Shown: piece by piece, positions 7,361 through 16,096 of the stretch
How positions within the stretch are numbered: position 1 is the first letter of the stretch
Layout of the letters: the number at the start of each line of letters is the position of its first letter
Assembly: GCF_024362525.1 (NCBI RefSeq)
Contig: NZ_CP101458.1
Span: forward strand, 62,001-126,000
DNA length: 64,000 nt
Reading direction: 5' to 3'
From: Natrononativus amylolyticus
GTDB lineage: Archaea; Halobacteriota; Halobacteria; Halobacteriales; Natrialbaceae
Notes under the pieces: generated by a model
Databases searched by the model: none
Seen by the model: the letters and a program-made list of their open reading frames with translations, nothing else
What the model was told of the DNA's origin: nothing
Translations under genes and position numbers: made by a program

Positions 7361-9415
7361 TTACTCGTCTTCGGCGTCTTCGTCTTCCTCGCCCGCGGTG
7401 AGCCCGTCGTTGGGGCCGCGCTCGAGCGCCGGCGGGTCGTCGCTGTCGCTCGAGTAGCCGTCGAACCAGCGGACGATGCGCTCGATGCGATCGACGACGT
7501 GGGCGGGTTCGCCCGAGCGGGAGAGCTCGTGGCCCTCGCGGGGGTAGCGGACGAGCCGGGTGTCGACGCCGTGTTTCTTCAGCCCGAGGTAGTACAGCTC
7601 GGCGGTGTTCGCCGGGGTACGGAAGTCGTCGTCGGAGTGCAGTACCAGCGTGGGGGTCGTCACGTTCGGGACGTGGGCGACGGGGGACTGCTCCCAGAGG
7701 AACTCGGGGTCCTCCCAGGGAGTGACGCCGTAGTCGCCCTCGACCAGCTTGAACGCGTCCGTCGAGCCGTAGAAGCTGGTGAAGTCGTAGACGCCGCGCT
7801 GGGAGACGGCCGCCCGGAACCGATCGGTCTGGCCGACGGTCCAGGCGGTCATGAAGCCGCCGAAGCTGCCGCCGGTGACGTACTGTTCGTCCTCGTTGAC
7901 GTACTCGCGGGAACAGACCTCCTCGACGCCCGCGAGCACGTCGGTGAGGGTGACCGCGCCCCAGTCGCGCTCGATCGCGCTCGCGTGATCCTCGCCGTAG
8001 CCGGTCGACCCGCGCGGGTTGGACCAGAAGACGACGTACCCTTCGGCGGCGAGCGTCTGGAACTCGTGCCACATCGTCCCCGAGGTAGTCCACTGGGCGT
8101 GGGGGCCGCCGTGGATCTCGACGACCAGCGGGTAGGTCTCCTCGGGATCGAAGTCCGGCGGGGTGAGCACCCAGCCCTGCACCGGTCCCTGCTCGCTCTC
8201 GTACCACAGCTCCTCGGGTTCTGCAACCGCTCGATCGGTGAGGTAGTCGTCGTTGACGCGGGTGAGCCGGGTGACCTCGTTGCCCCCGCGCGTGGAGACG
8301 AAGACGTCGCCGGGGTGGTCCCACTCGCTCTGGGCGTAGGCGATGGCGTCCTCGCCGACCGAAAAGCCCTCGAGCGTGACGCCGTCGCCGTACACCGTCG
8401 TCGGCTCCTCGCTCCCGTCGCCGGGGGCCGCCCACAGCACCACGGAGCCCTCGTCGGGCGTCGCGAAGTACAGCACCTCCTCGTCGGGGCCCCACTCGAG
8501 GCCGCCGCCGTAGCCGATCGTTCGGTCGAGGTTCTCGGTGAGCGTGATCTCTTCGCCGCTCGAGCGGTCGTGAACGACGACCTCCGTCTGGCGCAGCGTA
8601 AAGCCCTCTTCGGGGGTGTAGGTGTAGGCGACGCGCCCGTCCTCGGCGGCGGCGAGCGCGGGGTAGCCCGTCGTCTGCGTGACGACCTCGACGTCGCCGC
8701 TCTCTGTGTCGTGCGCGTAGACGTCGTGGACGATCGAGTCGTCGGGCTCATCGCCGTGCTTGCTCGTGTAGTACACCGTCTCGTCGTCGCCCCACGTCGC
8801 GCTCACGTAGTCTGCGTCGCCATCGGTGAGCCGCTCGAGGGCGTCCTCGGCCTCCTCGCCCGCGAGCGCGGCCTCGACGTCGAGGACGTAGACGTGGCTG
8901 CGCTTGCCGTCGGCGTAGCGCTGGGCGGCCCGGTAGATCATCCGATCGATCACGCGCGGGTCGGGCGTCTCGGGCTCGTAGTCCGACTCGACCGCGAAGT
9001 CCCGGCCCTCCTCGCGGTCCTCGGCGGTCGACCCCTGGGTGAACAGCACCCGGGAGCCGTCGGGGCTCCACTCGAGACCCGAGACGCCGCCGGCGACCTC
9101 GGTGAGCTGGCGGGCCTCGCCGCCGCCGGTCGGTAAGTACCACAGCTGCGGCCGGTCGTCGTCGGCGCCGCGGGTGCTGACGAACGCGAGTGCGCTCCCG
9201 TCGGGGCGCCAGCGCGGCTGGCTGTCGACGCCCTCGCTGACGGTGTACTGGAACGGCTCGTCGCCGCCGACCGGCACGACGTAGACGGTCGCCTCGTAGC
9301 TCTCGTCGTCGTCGGGGACCTTCCTGACGAACGCGACGCGCTCACCGGTTGGGGAGAGCTGTGGGTCTTCGACCTGCGCGATGTCGTGGTAGTCGACGGC
9401 TTCGATCGTCTGCAT
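7361..9415 (-). CDS. S9-family peptidase (prolyl oligopeptidase/acylaminoacyl-peptidase type)
   Basis: A 684-residue cytoplasmic serine peptidase. The N-terminal about 420 residues carry WD-like beta-propeller blades (LSPTGERVAFVRK, QPRWRPDGSALAFVS, GLEWSPDGSRVLF). The C-terminal alpha/beta hydrolase has the nucleophile Ser517 in GGSFGGF, the acid at about Asp597 (HSDDDFRTP) and the catalytic His in EGHELSRSGEP near residue 628. HGGPHAQW is the usual oxyanion segment. I chose the ATG at 9415 over 9427 because a TATA box (9441-9446) sits 28 nt before it. Likely role: cleavage of short peptides in protein turnover. The C-terminal tail is Asp/Glu-rich. Confidence 0.9.
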   Translation of the reverse strand: MQTIEAVDYHDIAQVEDPQLSPTGERVAFVRKVPDDDESYEATVYVVPVGGDEPFQYTVSEGVDSQPRWRPDGSALAFVSTRGADDDRPQLWYLPTGGGEARQLTEVAGGVSGLEWSPDGSRVLFTQGSTAEDREEGRDFAVESDYEPETPDPRVIDRMIYRAAQRYADGKRSHVYVLDVEAALAGEEAEDALERLTDGDADYVSATWGDDETVYYTSKHGDEPDDSIVHDVYAHDTESGDVEVVTQTTGYPALAAAEDGRVAYTYTPEEGFTLRQTEVVVHDRSSGEEITLTENLDRTIGYGGGLEWGPDEEVLYFATPDEGSVVLWAAPGDGSEEPTTVYGDGVTLEGFSVGEDAIAYAQSEWDHPGDVFVSTRGGNEVTRLTRVNDDYLTDRAVAEPEELWYESEQGPVQGWVLTPPDFDPEETYPLVVEIHGGPHAQWTTSGTMWHEFQTLAAEGYVVFWSNPRGSTGYGEDHASAIERDWGAVTLTDVLAGVEEVCSREYVNEDEQYVTGGSFGGFMTAWTVGQTDRFRAAVSQRGVYDFTSFYGSTDAFKLVEGDYGVTPWEDPEFLWEQSPVAHVPNVTTPTLVLHSDDDFRTPANTAELYYLGLKKHGVDTRLVRYPREGHELSRSGEPAHVVDRIERIVRWFDGYSSDSDDPPALERGPNDGLTAGEEDEDAEDE

Positions 9416-9440
9416 GGCTGCTGTCACCCACGCTCACGGA

Positions 9441-9446
9441 TTATAC
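9441..9446 (-). promoter_or_regulatory. TATA box of the S9 peptidase gene
   Basis: The plus-strand bases TTATAC read GTATAA on the minus strand, about 28 nt before the ATG at 9415. The spacing supports 9415 rather than 9427 as a leaderless start. Confidence 0.5.
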
Positions 9447-9510
9447 GTTTCGATTCGTAGGCCTTCCGATAGAGCGAACACTCATCCGGGAACGATTCTC
9501 TCGGCCTCAT

Positions 9511-9519
9511 TAATTTTAA
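9511..9519 (+). promoter_or_regulatory. TATA-like box upstream of the first TAXI receptor
   Basis: TAATTTTAA lies about 25 nt before the ATG at 9540. It fits a leaderless mRNA from 9540, or a 27-nt leader if translation begins at the ATG at 9567. Confidence 0.45.
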
Positions 9520-9539
9520 CATCTGTAGGGATTGATTAT

Positions 9540-10592
9540 ATGTCCGTCGCTGTCGACTGTGACAGTATGAGAGACACTCTCAACCGACGGCGGTTCGTCG
9601 GCATGATCGGAGCGGCGGGGAGCGTTGCGCTTATGGGGATCGTACAGGACGACGACGTAGAGGAGGAACCCGAGCCGGAGGAGGGAGGTGAGGTCCTCGC
9701 CCTGCACGCGGGGGGGACCGAAGGGACCTACTACCCGCTCGCCGGCGACATGAAGCGGATCGTCGAGGACCAGACACCCCACGGAATCCAGGTGCAGTCG
9801 ACCGGTGCGAGCGTCGAGAACGTCGGCAGTCTCGCCCGGGAGGAGGCGGAGCTCGCGCTGATCCAGAACGACATCGCCTACTTCGCGTTCAACGGCACCG
9901 GCATCGAGGAGTTCGAGGGGGAACCCGTCGAGAACCTCCGCGGGATCGCCTCGCTCTACCCCGAAACGATCCACATCGTTACGCAGGCCGACTCGGGGAT
10001 CGAATCCGTCGAAGATCTGGACGGAGCGGCGATCAACACCGGTGACCTCGGGAGCGGCACGCAGGTCAACGCCTTACAGATCCTCGAGACGGCCGGGATC
10101 GAGGACTTCGACGAGCAGAACACGGACTTCGGGACGGCGGCCGACCAGATCGGCGACGGCGACGTCGACGCTGCGATCACGGTGGGCGGGTGGCCGCTGG
10201 GTGCCATTGAGGACCTGGCGACGACCCAGGATATCGCGTTCGTCGAGGTCACCGACGATCTTCGCGACCAGTTGCTCGAGGACGCCGAGTGGCTGGCGGA
10301 GGACACGATTCCCGGCGGAACCTACGACGGCGTCGACGAGGACGTCGAGACGGTCTCGGTTCAGGCGATGCTCGCGACCCACGAAGCGATGGACGAGACG
10401 CTCATCGAGGAGGTTACGGGGGCTATGTTCGACAACACGGACGACTTCACCACCCAGGCCGACTTCATCGACCAGGACACCGCCCTCGAGGCGATGTCGA
10501 TCGATCTTCACCCGGGTGCCGAGGCGTACTTCGAGGCGGCGGGCATCGACGCGGACGGAACTGACGAGGAGGAAGACGACGCGGACGACTAG
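9540..10592 (+). CDS. TAXI-family TRAP solute-binding protein, copy 1 (no lipobox)
   Basis: A 350-residue extracytoplasmic receptor for a TRAP transporter. The TAXI core is clear: HAGGTEGTYYPLAGDMK, then INTGDLGSGTQ and VGGWPLGAIEDLA. A twin-arginine stretch NRRRFVGM precedes a short hydrophobic region (residues about 19-30), but where copy 2 has LAGCIG this one has LMGIVQ, so there is no cysteine for lipid attachment. It would be released or held by an uncleaved signal anchor. A second ATG at 9567 gives a tighter Tat signal. The C-terminus has an acidic tail absent in copy 2. It is followed directly by its paralogue. Confidence 0.88.
   Translation: MSVAVDCDSMRDTLNRRRFVGMIGAAGSVALMGIVQDDDVEEEPEPEEGGEVLALHAGGTEGTYYPLAGDMKRIVEDQTPHGIQVQSTGASVENVGSLAREEAELALIQNDIAYFAFNGTGIEEFEGEPVENLRGIASLYPETIHIVTQADSGIESVEDLDGAAINTGDLGSGTQVNALQILETAGIEDFDEQNTDFGTAADQIGDGDVDAAITVGGWPLGAIEDLATTQDIAFVEVTDDLRDQLLEDAEWLAEDTIPGGTYDGVDEDVETVSVQAMLATHEAMDETLIEEVTGAMFDNTDDFTTQADFIDQDTALEAMSIDLHPGAEAYFEAAGIDADGTDEEEDDADD
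10062..10171 (+). repeat. 110-bp exact direct repeat, copy 1 (partner at 11321-11430)
   Basis: These bases are identical, by my reading, to 11321-11430 in the paralogous receptor gene, including every third codon position. Flanking sequence diverges at silent and non-silent sites. This points to recent duplication or ongoing gene conversion. Confidence 0.8.
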
Positions 10593-10639
10593 CCGATCGG
10601 CAGGGTGGCGCGGTCGCCGGCTGGTTTCCGATGGTTGAA

Positions 10640-10651
10640 CTGACAAGTCAG
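10640..10651 (+). promoter_or_regulatory. Short inverted repeat in the receptor-receptor intergenic region
   Basis: CTGAC-AA-GTCAG is a perfect 5-bp inverted repeat upstream of an AT-rich stretch (TTTTTATGTAAAAAAA, 10685-10700) that precedes the second receptor gene. It could be an operator for separate control of copy 2, or chance. Confidence 0.3.
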
Positions 10652-10729
10652 CCACGGTTACATTATCGAAATAGCTAACTTCCATTTTTATGTAAAAAAA
10701 TGTATTGTCGTCCCTCGCCGATTGGTAGT

Positions 10730-11803
10730 ATGGTTCGACACATCAGTCGGCGACGATTCGTCGCGGTAGCCGGGGTTGCTGGAGTGGGTTCGCTCGCCGG
10801 GTGCATCGGTGAGGATGCCGTCGACGACGATGACGGCGCCGACGACACCGATGACACGGACGACACGGAGGAGGCCGACGACGCCGTCGACGACGAAAAC
10901 GGCGAGGAAGAGGAGGACTTTGGCGAAGCCGACCCCGACGAGGGCGGCGAGGTCCTCTCCTGGCACGCCGGCGGAACGGAGGGAACCTACTACCCGCTGT
11001 CGGGCGACGTCAAGTCCATCGTCGAGGAGCACACGCCCCACGGGATCCAGGTGCAGTCGACCGGTGCGAGCGTCGAGAACGTCGGCAGTCTCGGCCGCGA
11101 AGAGGCGGAGTTCGCGCTGATCCAGAACGACATCGCCTACTTCGCGTTCAACGGCACCGGCATCGAGGAGTTCGAAGACGACCCCGTCGAGAACCTTCGG
11201 GGCGTCGCCTCGCTGTACCCGGAGACGATCCACATCGTCACGCAGGCCGATTCGGGGATCGAATCCGTCGAAGACCTCGAGGGCGCCTCGATCAACACTG
11301 GCGACCTCGGCAGCGGCACCCAGGTCAACGCCTTACAGATCCTCGAGACGGCCGGGATCGAGGACTTCGACGAGCAGAACACGGACTTCGGGACGGCGGC
11401 CGACCAGATCGGCGACGGCGACGTCGACGCCGCCGTGACGGTCGGCGGGTGGCCGCTGGGCGCGATCGAGGACCTCGCGGTGAACCAGGACATCGCGTTC
11501 GTCGAGGTCTCGGACGACCTGCGCGAGGACCTCATGAACGACGCGGAGTGGCTGGCCGAGGACACGATCCCCGGCGGAACCTACGACGGCGTCGACGACG
11601 ACGTCGAGACGGTCTCGGTCCAGGCGATGATCGCCACCCACGAGGGGGTCGACGAGGAGATCGTCGAGGAGGTGACGACCGCGATCTTCGACAACACGGA
11701 CGACTTCACCACCCAGGCCGACTTCATCGACGTCGAATCCGCCCAGGACGGAATGCCGATCGATCTCCACCCCGGTGCGGAAGCGTACTTCGGCGACGAG
11801 TAA
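10730..11803 (+). CDS. TAXI-family TRAP solute-binding lipoprotein, copy 2
   Basis: A 357-residue receptor that parallels copy 1 along its length. The N-terminus is a Tat lipoprotein signal: SRRRFVAVAG, a hydrophobic core and the lipobox LAGC with the lipid-carrying Cys near residue 24. A roughly 45-residue Asp/Thr/Glu-rich linker follows, then the TAXI core (HAGGTEGTYYPLSGDVK, INTGDLGSGTQ, VGGWPLGAIEDLA). It would sit on the outer face of the membrane and deliver substrate to the fused permease downstream. The substrate is not readable from sequence; TAXI systems often take dicarboxylates or amino acids such as glutamate. Confidence 0.92.
   Translation: MVRHISRRRFVAVAGVAGVGSLAGCIGEDAVDDDDGADDTDDTDDTEEADDAVDDENGEEEEDFGEADPDEGGEVLSWHAGGTEGTYYPLSGDVKSIVEEHTPHGIQVQSTGASVENVGSLGREEAEFALIQNDIAYFAFNGTGIEEFEDDPVENLRGVASLYPETIHIVTQADSGIESVEDLEGASINTGDLGSGTQVNALQILETAGIEDFDEQNTDFGTAADQIGDGDVDAAVTVGGWPLGAIEDLAVNQDIAFVEVSDDLREDLMNDAEWLAEDTIPGGTYDGVDDDVETVSVQAMIATHEGVDEEIVEEVTTAIFDNTDDFTTQADFIDVESAQDGMPIDLHPGAEAYFGDE
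11321..11430 (+). repeat. 110-bp exact direct repeat, copy 2 (partner at 10062-10171)
   Basis: This is the second copy of the identical segment shared by the two receptor genes. The spacing between copies is 1259 bp, matching the unit length of the tandem gene duplication. Confidence 0.8.
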
Positions 11804-11862
11804 TCGACCGCCGCCGGCACCGAACCGCCGTCGAGTTCCGCTCGACGGCTCCACCGATCATC

Positions 11863-12450
11863 GTGAGAGTAACCAGACGACGACTCCTCGCGTCCGCGCT
11901 CGCGCTCTGCGGAGCGACCGCTGTCACGGCTGTCTCCGCAACGGCCGACCGGACGCTGGTCGTCGCCGACGCCGAGAGCGAGGAGCGACTGCTCGAGATT
12001 CCCGTCGACGACGACGACGAGGTGACGCTCGCGTACACCCACAGCGTCGAGCGAACGCCGGTAGAGGACGTGTACGCCGTCGACGGCAACGAGCTGCGAG
12101 CCGTGAAGTCGGTGTTTCACTCCTTCGGCGCAGGGTTACCCACGAACGTGACGCGAACCGACGAGGGGTACGTCGCCGAGGGCTCCGGAAGCCACGACGA
12201 ACTGTTCGTCGTTCCCGGCGAGATCGCCGGCCACGAACTCGTCGTCGGCGACGACCGGTACGACCTGGTCGCGGTCGCCGACGGGAGCGTCGTGCTGTTC
12301 CTGACCGATCGAACCGTCGGCGGGGCGCTCGAGGATCGGCTCACCGCGGCCGACCGCCGTGACGCGCCCGGACCGCCGGTCCGACGGACCGGACGACTCG
12401 AACCGGTCGGCCTCGCCGAAACACACCAGATACTGACTGATATATGCTGA
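11863..12450 (+). CDS. DUF1850 protein of the TAXI-TRAP module
   Basis: A 195-residue exported or membrane-facing protein. It starts with GTG, giving VRVTRRRLLAS, a Tat-like signal ending near ATADRTL. The DUF1850 signature TLAYTHSVERTPVEDVY appears at about residues 54-70, followed by SFGAGLPT. DUF1850 genes recur between TAXI receptors and fused TRAP permeases, and this one sits exactly there, 32 bp before the permease. Its biochemical role is unknown; accessory function in substrate handover is an inference from context. Confidence 0.82.
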   Translation: MRVTRRRLLASALALCGATAVTAVSATADRTLVVADAESEERLLEIPVDDDDEVTLAYTHSVERTPVEDVYAVDGNELRAVKSVFHSFGAGLPTNVTRTDEGYVAEGSGSHDELFVVPGEIAGHELVVGDDRYDLVAVADGSVVLFLTDRTVGGALEDRLTAADRRDAPGPPVRRTGRLEPVGLAETHQILTDIC

Positions 12451-12481
12451 CCGACCGCCTGCGAAGGAGCGAGACTGAGTC

Positions 12482-15211
12482 ATGAGCGTCGATCCCGGAG
12501 ACGCTGACAGGCTGAGCGAGGAAGAACAGCAACAGCTCATGGAGGAGGTCGAGCGCCGACGGACCCATCGGGGGATCGCCGCCGCCCTCGTCATCGTGAT
12601 CGCGATATCGTTCTCGGCGTTCCAGATGTGGATCGCCGCCCGGGGATACACCTTCGAGGTGGGAAACTTCCGAATCGTCGCGCTCCAGCAGTTGCAGGTG
12701 AACGCGATCCACGTGGCGTTCGCGCTGGTGCTCGCGTTCTTACTGTTTCCGGCGAGTCGCGGCCAGGGGTTCCTCGCCCGTCGGCTCGGACGGGTCGAAC
12801 CGGCGGTCAGGGCGCGCTACGGTGACGAACACCCGCTGACTCGAGCGACCGCCCGCACCGCCGCCGGCGTCCGCTGGGCGGCTCTGGATCCGGAGATGAA
12901 CCGGATCACGCCGATCGACGTCGTCCTGGTGCTGCTCTCGACCTGGCCCGCCTACTACATCGCCACTCAGTACGACGAGATTCGATCCATCGCGGTCCAC
13001 CGGTTCGACGGGACGCAGTCGATCTACGAGGTGTTTCCCCCGTTCGATCTGATCGAGCGGGTGACCGGCTACGATATCGGCGGCGCGCTCGTCGCGGCGG
13101 GCGCCCCATTCGCCGACGCCTCCGCCGCGTTTATCCTCTCGGTCCTCGGGATGCTTCTCGTCCTCGAGGCGACCCGACGCGCGCTCGGCATCCTGCTCGC
13201 GTCGCTCGTCGGGATGTTCATCGTCTACGCCAGATGGGGCTACCTCGTTCCCCGCGACTCGCCGATCGGCGCGCTGACGATCCAGCCGGATACCTGGGGG
13301 AACATCATGTACAACCTCTGGTACACCGTCGAGGCGGGGGTTCACAGTCAGCCCGTCTCCGTCAGCGTCCGCTTCATCTACATCTTCATCCTCTTCGGCG
13401 CGTTCCTCGAGATGAGCGGCGCCGGCAAGTGGTTCATCGACCTCGCCTACGCCGCGACCGGAACCCGCGAGGGCGGCCCCGCGAAGGCGAGCGTCGTCTC
13501 GAGCGGCTTCATGGGGATGCTCTCCGGCTCCTCGATCGCCAACACGGTGACCACGGGGGCGTTCACGATCCCGCTGATGAAGCGCTCGGGCTACTCGCCC
13601 GAGTTCTCCGGCGCCGTCGAATCCTCCTCCTCCTCGGGGGGGCAGATGCTCCCGCCCGTCATGGGCGCCGCGGCGTTCCTCATCGTCGAGTTCACGGGAA
13701 CGCCGTACGCGGACGTGATCATCGCCGCGACGCTGCCGGCCATCGCCTTCTTCTTCGGGATGTGGGTGATGGTCCACTTCGAGGCCGTCAGGGGCGGCAT
13801 CGGCGGCCTCCCGCGCGCGGAGCTCCCGAACGTCGGAAGCGCCCTGCGCACCGGCTGGTTCTACCTGATCCCGATCGTGCTGTTGCTGTACTACCTCATC
13901 ATCGCCCGGTTCTCGATCAACCGCGCGGGGTGGCTCACCATCGTCGCCGTGATCGCCCTGCTGGCGGTCGTCGCCGCTTACAACGAGCGGACGCGGGTCC
14001 CGCTGCTCGCGACGATCGTGGCGGTCTTCGTCGCCCAGACCGCGGCGTACGCCACCGTCGGTTCTGGAGTCGTCGACGCGGTACAGGTGGCGGCGGGGCT
14101 CGAGGCGCCCGCCGCGCCGCTGCCGCTCGGCGAGGCGGTGGGGGCCGCGGTGTCGGACCTCGGCGTCATCGCCATCCTCGTGAGCGCCGCGTTCATCCTG
14201 CTCCAGCCCCGCGGCGACGCGCCGCTGCTCGACTTCGACTCCGCGGTCGACGACGCCGCCGAGGAGGGCGCCGAGAAACTCGAGCGGCCGTCGCTGGCGA
14301 GGAACAACGCCTACCGCTTCGGCACCTTCGTCCTGAAGTCGATGGACTCCGGGGCGCGCACCGCGACCACGGTCGTCGTCGCCGTCGCCGCCGCCGGCGT
14401 CGTCCCCGGCGTCATCAGCGTCTCCGGGCTGGGACCGAACCTGGCCGCGCTCATCAGCAGCGTCAGCGGCGAGTCGATGCTGGTGTTGCTCACTCTGACC
14501 GGCGTCGCCGCGATCATCTTCGGGATGGGGATGCCGACGACGGCGATGTACATCATCCTGGTCGCGATGCTCGAGGCCCCGCTCGTCGAGGCCGGCGTCC
14601 TCGTCCTGGCCGCCCACCTCTTCGTCCTCTACTGGGGGCTGATGGCCGACGTCACGCCGCCGGTGGCCGTCGCCGCGTTCGCGGGCGCCGGCGTCGCCAA
14701 GGCCCAGGAGATGCAGACGGCGGTGATCGCGTTCATGCTGTCGCTGAACAAGGTGCTCGTGCCGTTCGCGTTCGTGTTCTCGCCGGGGATCCTTCTGATC
14801 CGCGTCGAATCGCTGGACAACTGGTGGATCATCGGCTGGGCCGACGTCACCGATCTCGGCTTCTTTGTGCCCGACGTCGTAATCCCGGTCGTCGGCATGT
14901 TCCTCGGCGTCTACGCCCTCGGGGTCACCATCATCGGCTACCAGTACTCGGAGGTCAGCGGTCTCGAGCGAGGGCTGTTCTCGCTCGCCTCGATCCTGCT
15001 GATGGTGCCCGAGATCCCGCTGTTGATCCTCGAGGGCGTCCTCATGCTGTTCGGCATCCCGTCGGCGCTCCTCGTGTTCTCGGTTACCGCGTCGCTGCGG
15101 GCGATCGGCCTCGTGATGCTCGTCGCGTTCACGGTGGTCAACCGCCAGCGGGCGACCGGACAGCCCGCCGAGGTCGAGGAACCCTCGAGCACCGCACCGG
15201 GTGACGCCTGA
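12482..15211 (+). CDS. TRAP transporter fused permease (DctQ-DctM fusion)
   Basis: A 909-residue polytopic membrane protein. A cytosolic N-terminus (residues 1-35) precedes the DctQ-like small-subunit part (TM segments in about 38-270), and the large DctM/ion-transporter part follows. The conserved segments GGPAKASVVSSGFMGMLSGSS, GQMLPPVMGAAAF and FGMGMPTTAMYIIL are typical of the fused TAXI-TRAP permease family. It uses the Na+ gradient to move the substrate bound by the TAXI receptor. It ends the unit receptor-receptor-DUF1850-permease. Confidence 0.94.
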   Translation: MSVDPGDADRLSEEEQQQLMEEVERRRTHRGIAAALVIVIAISFSAFQMWIAARGYTFEVGNFRIVALQQLQVNAIHVAFALVLAFLLFPASRGQGFLARRLGRVEPAVRARYGDEHPLTRATARTAAGVRWAALDPEMNRITPIDVVLVLLSTWPAYYIATQYDEIRSIAVHRFDGTQSIYEVFPPFDLIERVTGYDIGGALVAAGAPFADASAAFILSVLGMLLVLEATRRALGILLASLVGMFIVYARWGYLVPRDSPIGALTIQPDTWGNIMYNLWYTVEAGVHSQPVSVSVRFIYIFILFGAFLEMSGAGKWFIDLAYAATGTREGGPAKASVVSSGFMGMLSGSSIANTVTTGAFTIPLMKRSGYSPEFSGAVESSSSSGGQMLPPVMGAAAFLIVEFTGTPYADVIIAATLPAIAFFFGMWVMVHFEAVRGGIGGLPRAELPNVGSALRTGWFYLIPIVLLLYYLIIARFSINRAGWLTIVAVIALLAVVAAYNERTRVPLLATIVAVFVAQTAAYATVGSGVVDAVQVAAGLEAPAAPLPLGEAVGAAVSDLGVIAILVSAAFILLQPRGDAPLLDFDSAVDDAAEEGAEKLERPSLARNNAYRFGTFVLKSMDSGARTATTVVVAVAAAGVVPGVISVSGLGPNLAALISSVSGESMLVLLTLTGVAAIIFGMGMPTTAMYIILVAMLEAPLVEAGVLVLAAHLFVLYWGLMADVTPPVAVAAFAGAGVAKAQEMQTAVIAFMLSLNKVLVPFAFVFSPGILLIRVESLDNWWIIGWADVTDLGFFVPDVVIPVVGMFLGVYALGVTIIGYQYSEVSGLERGLFSLASILLMVPEIPLLILEGVLMLFGIPSALLVFSVTASLRAIGLVMLVAFTVVNRQRATGQPAEVEEPSSTAPGDA

Positions 15212-15233
15212 TCGCTCTCGGCGGAGACATTAC

Positions 15234-15241
15234 TATTTTAA
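15234..15241 (+). promoter_or_regulatory. TATA box for the GTG-started membrane protein
   Basis: TATTTTAA is centred 28 nt before the GTG at 15266, the clearest TATA box in this part of the window. It supports a leaderless mRNA beginning at the GTG. Confidence 0.55.
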
Positions 15242-15265
15242 CACGACCTGCCGTACGCTCGGGCA

Positions 15266-16096
15266 GTGACCTCCACGGATTCACGCGCGGAAGGTTCCGA
15301 CACCGCATTTCGGCTCGCCGTCGGCCTCTACGTCGGCGTTCTCCTCGCCGCGAGCGGGTCGACGACGCTCGCCGCGCTCTCGAGTCCGACTGTCCTCGAG
15401 TTGGCCGCGGTGACAGTCACCGCCTTCGTGATCGGCGCACTCGCCGGTGTCGCGCTCTCGAGGGCCGCCAACCTGCCGGCACGGCTGGGCCGCAGCCGCG
15501 GCCGCCGGTTCTCGCTCGTCGCCCCCGCGGGCGCGTTCGCCGTCGTGGGGTTCGTTCCGAGCGCCGGCGGCGGGTTCCGAACGGCCGTGCTCGCCTCGGC
15601 GGTTGCGATCGCGACCGTTGGTTTCCTCCTCTCGAAGCTCGCACAACGCCGGCACCTCGAGTCGACGCTCCCCGACGAGCCGAACGCGATCTACGCCTGG
15701 CGGCCACCCGGCTCACCCCGGCTGGACGCGCTCGTCGCCGGCGCTGGTCTGCTCGGCGGCGTCGGCTACGCCCTCGCCGGCTCGCCGCGCCTCGCGCTCT
15801 GGTGGCTCTTCTTCGGGCTGTTCTGGCTCGGCGCCGCGTTCCTCGAGGGGCGACTTCCGGCCGGCGCCCGGGAGACCTGCGAGCTCCGGGTGTACGACGC
15901 GGGTCTCGTCAGGGTGCGCCCGCACGCGAAATCGTTCGTCCCGTGGGACGACGTCGACCACGTCCGCCTGCGCGACGGCGAACTCGTCTTCGACCGCGGG
16001 CTGTTCGACCTGAGCTTCGACTGCGACGAACTCGAGGACCCCGACGCTGTCCTCTCGGCCGTCGAGCGCGTCCACCCGGGCCCCGTCCTCCGCTAG
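15266..16096 (+). CDS. Membrane protein with C-terminal PH-like domain
   Basis: A 276-residue protein of unknown function. Hydrophobic segments lie at about 15-37, 40-68, 88-117 and 150-193. A soluble domain (about 200-276) follows with strands CELRVYDAGLVRV, VPWDDVDHVRLRDGELVF and LFDLSFDCDELEDPDAV, a pattern seen in bPH-like domains. The GTG at 15266 is chosen because of the TATA box 28 nt upstream. The gene ends with a 4-bp convergent overlap on the YigZ-like gene. Confidence 0.6.
   Translation: MTSTDSRAEGSDTAFRLAVGLYVGVLLAASGSTTLAALSSPTVLELAAVTVTAFVIGALAGVALSRAANLPARLGRSRGRRFSLVAPAGAFAVVGFVPSAGGGFRTAVLASAVAIATVGFLLSKLAQRRHLESTLPDEPNAIYAWRPPGSPRLDALVAGAGLLGGVGYALAGSPRLALWWLFFGLFWLGAAFLEGRLPAGARETCELRVYDAGLVRVRPHAKSFVPWDDVDHVRLRDGELVFDRGLFDLSFDCDELEDPDAVLSAVERVHPGPVLR

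Noticed and set aside
10692-10698. A7 run as a terminator for the first receptor gene
   Set aside because: On the transcribed sense the run is A, not T, so it would not terminate a plus-strand transcript; it is more likely part of the second receptor's promoter.
12740-14617. 625-residue open frame antisense to the TRAP permease
   Set aside because: The permease has full family motifs; the antisense frame is Gly/Asp/Arg/His low-complexity.
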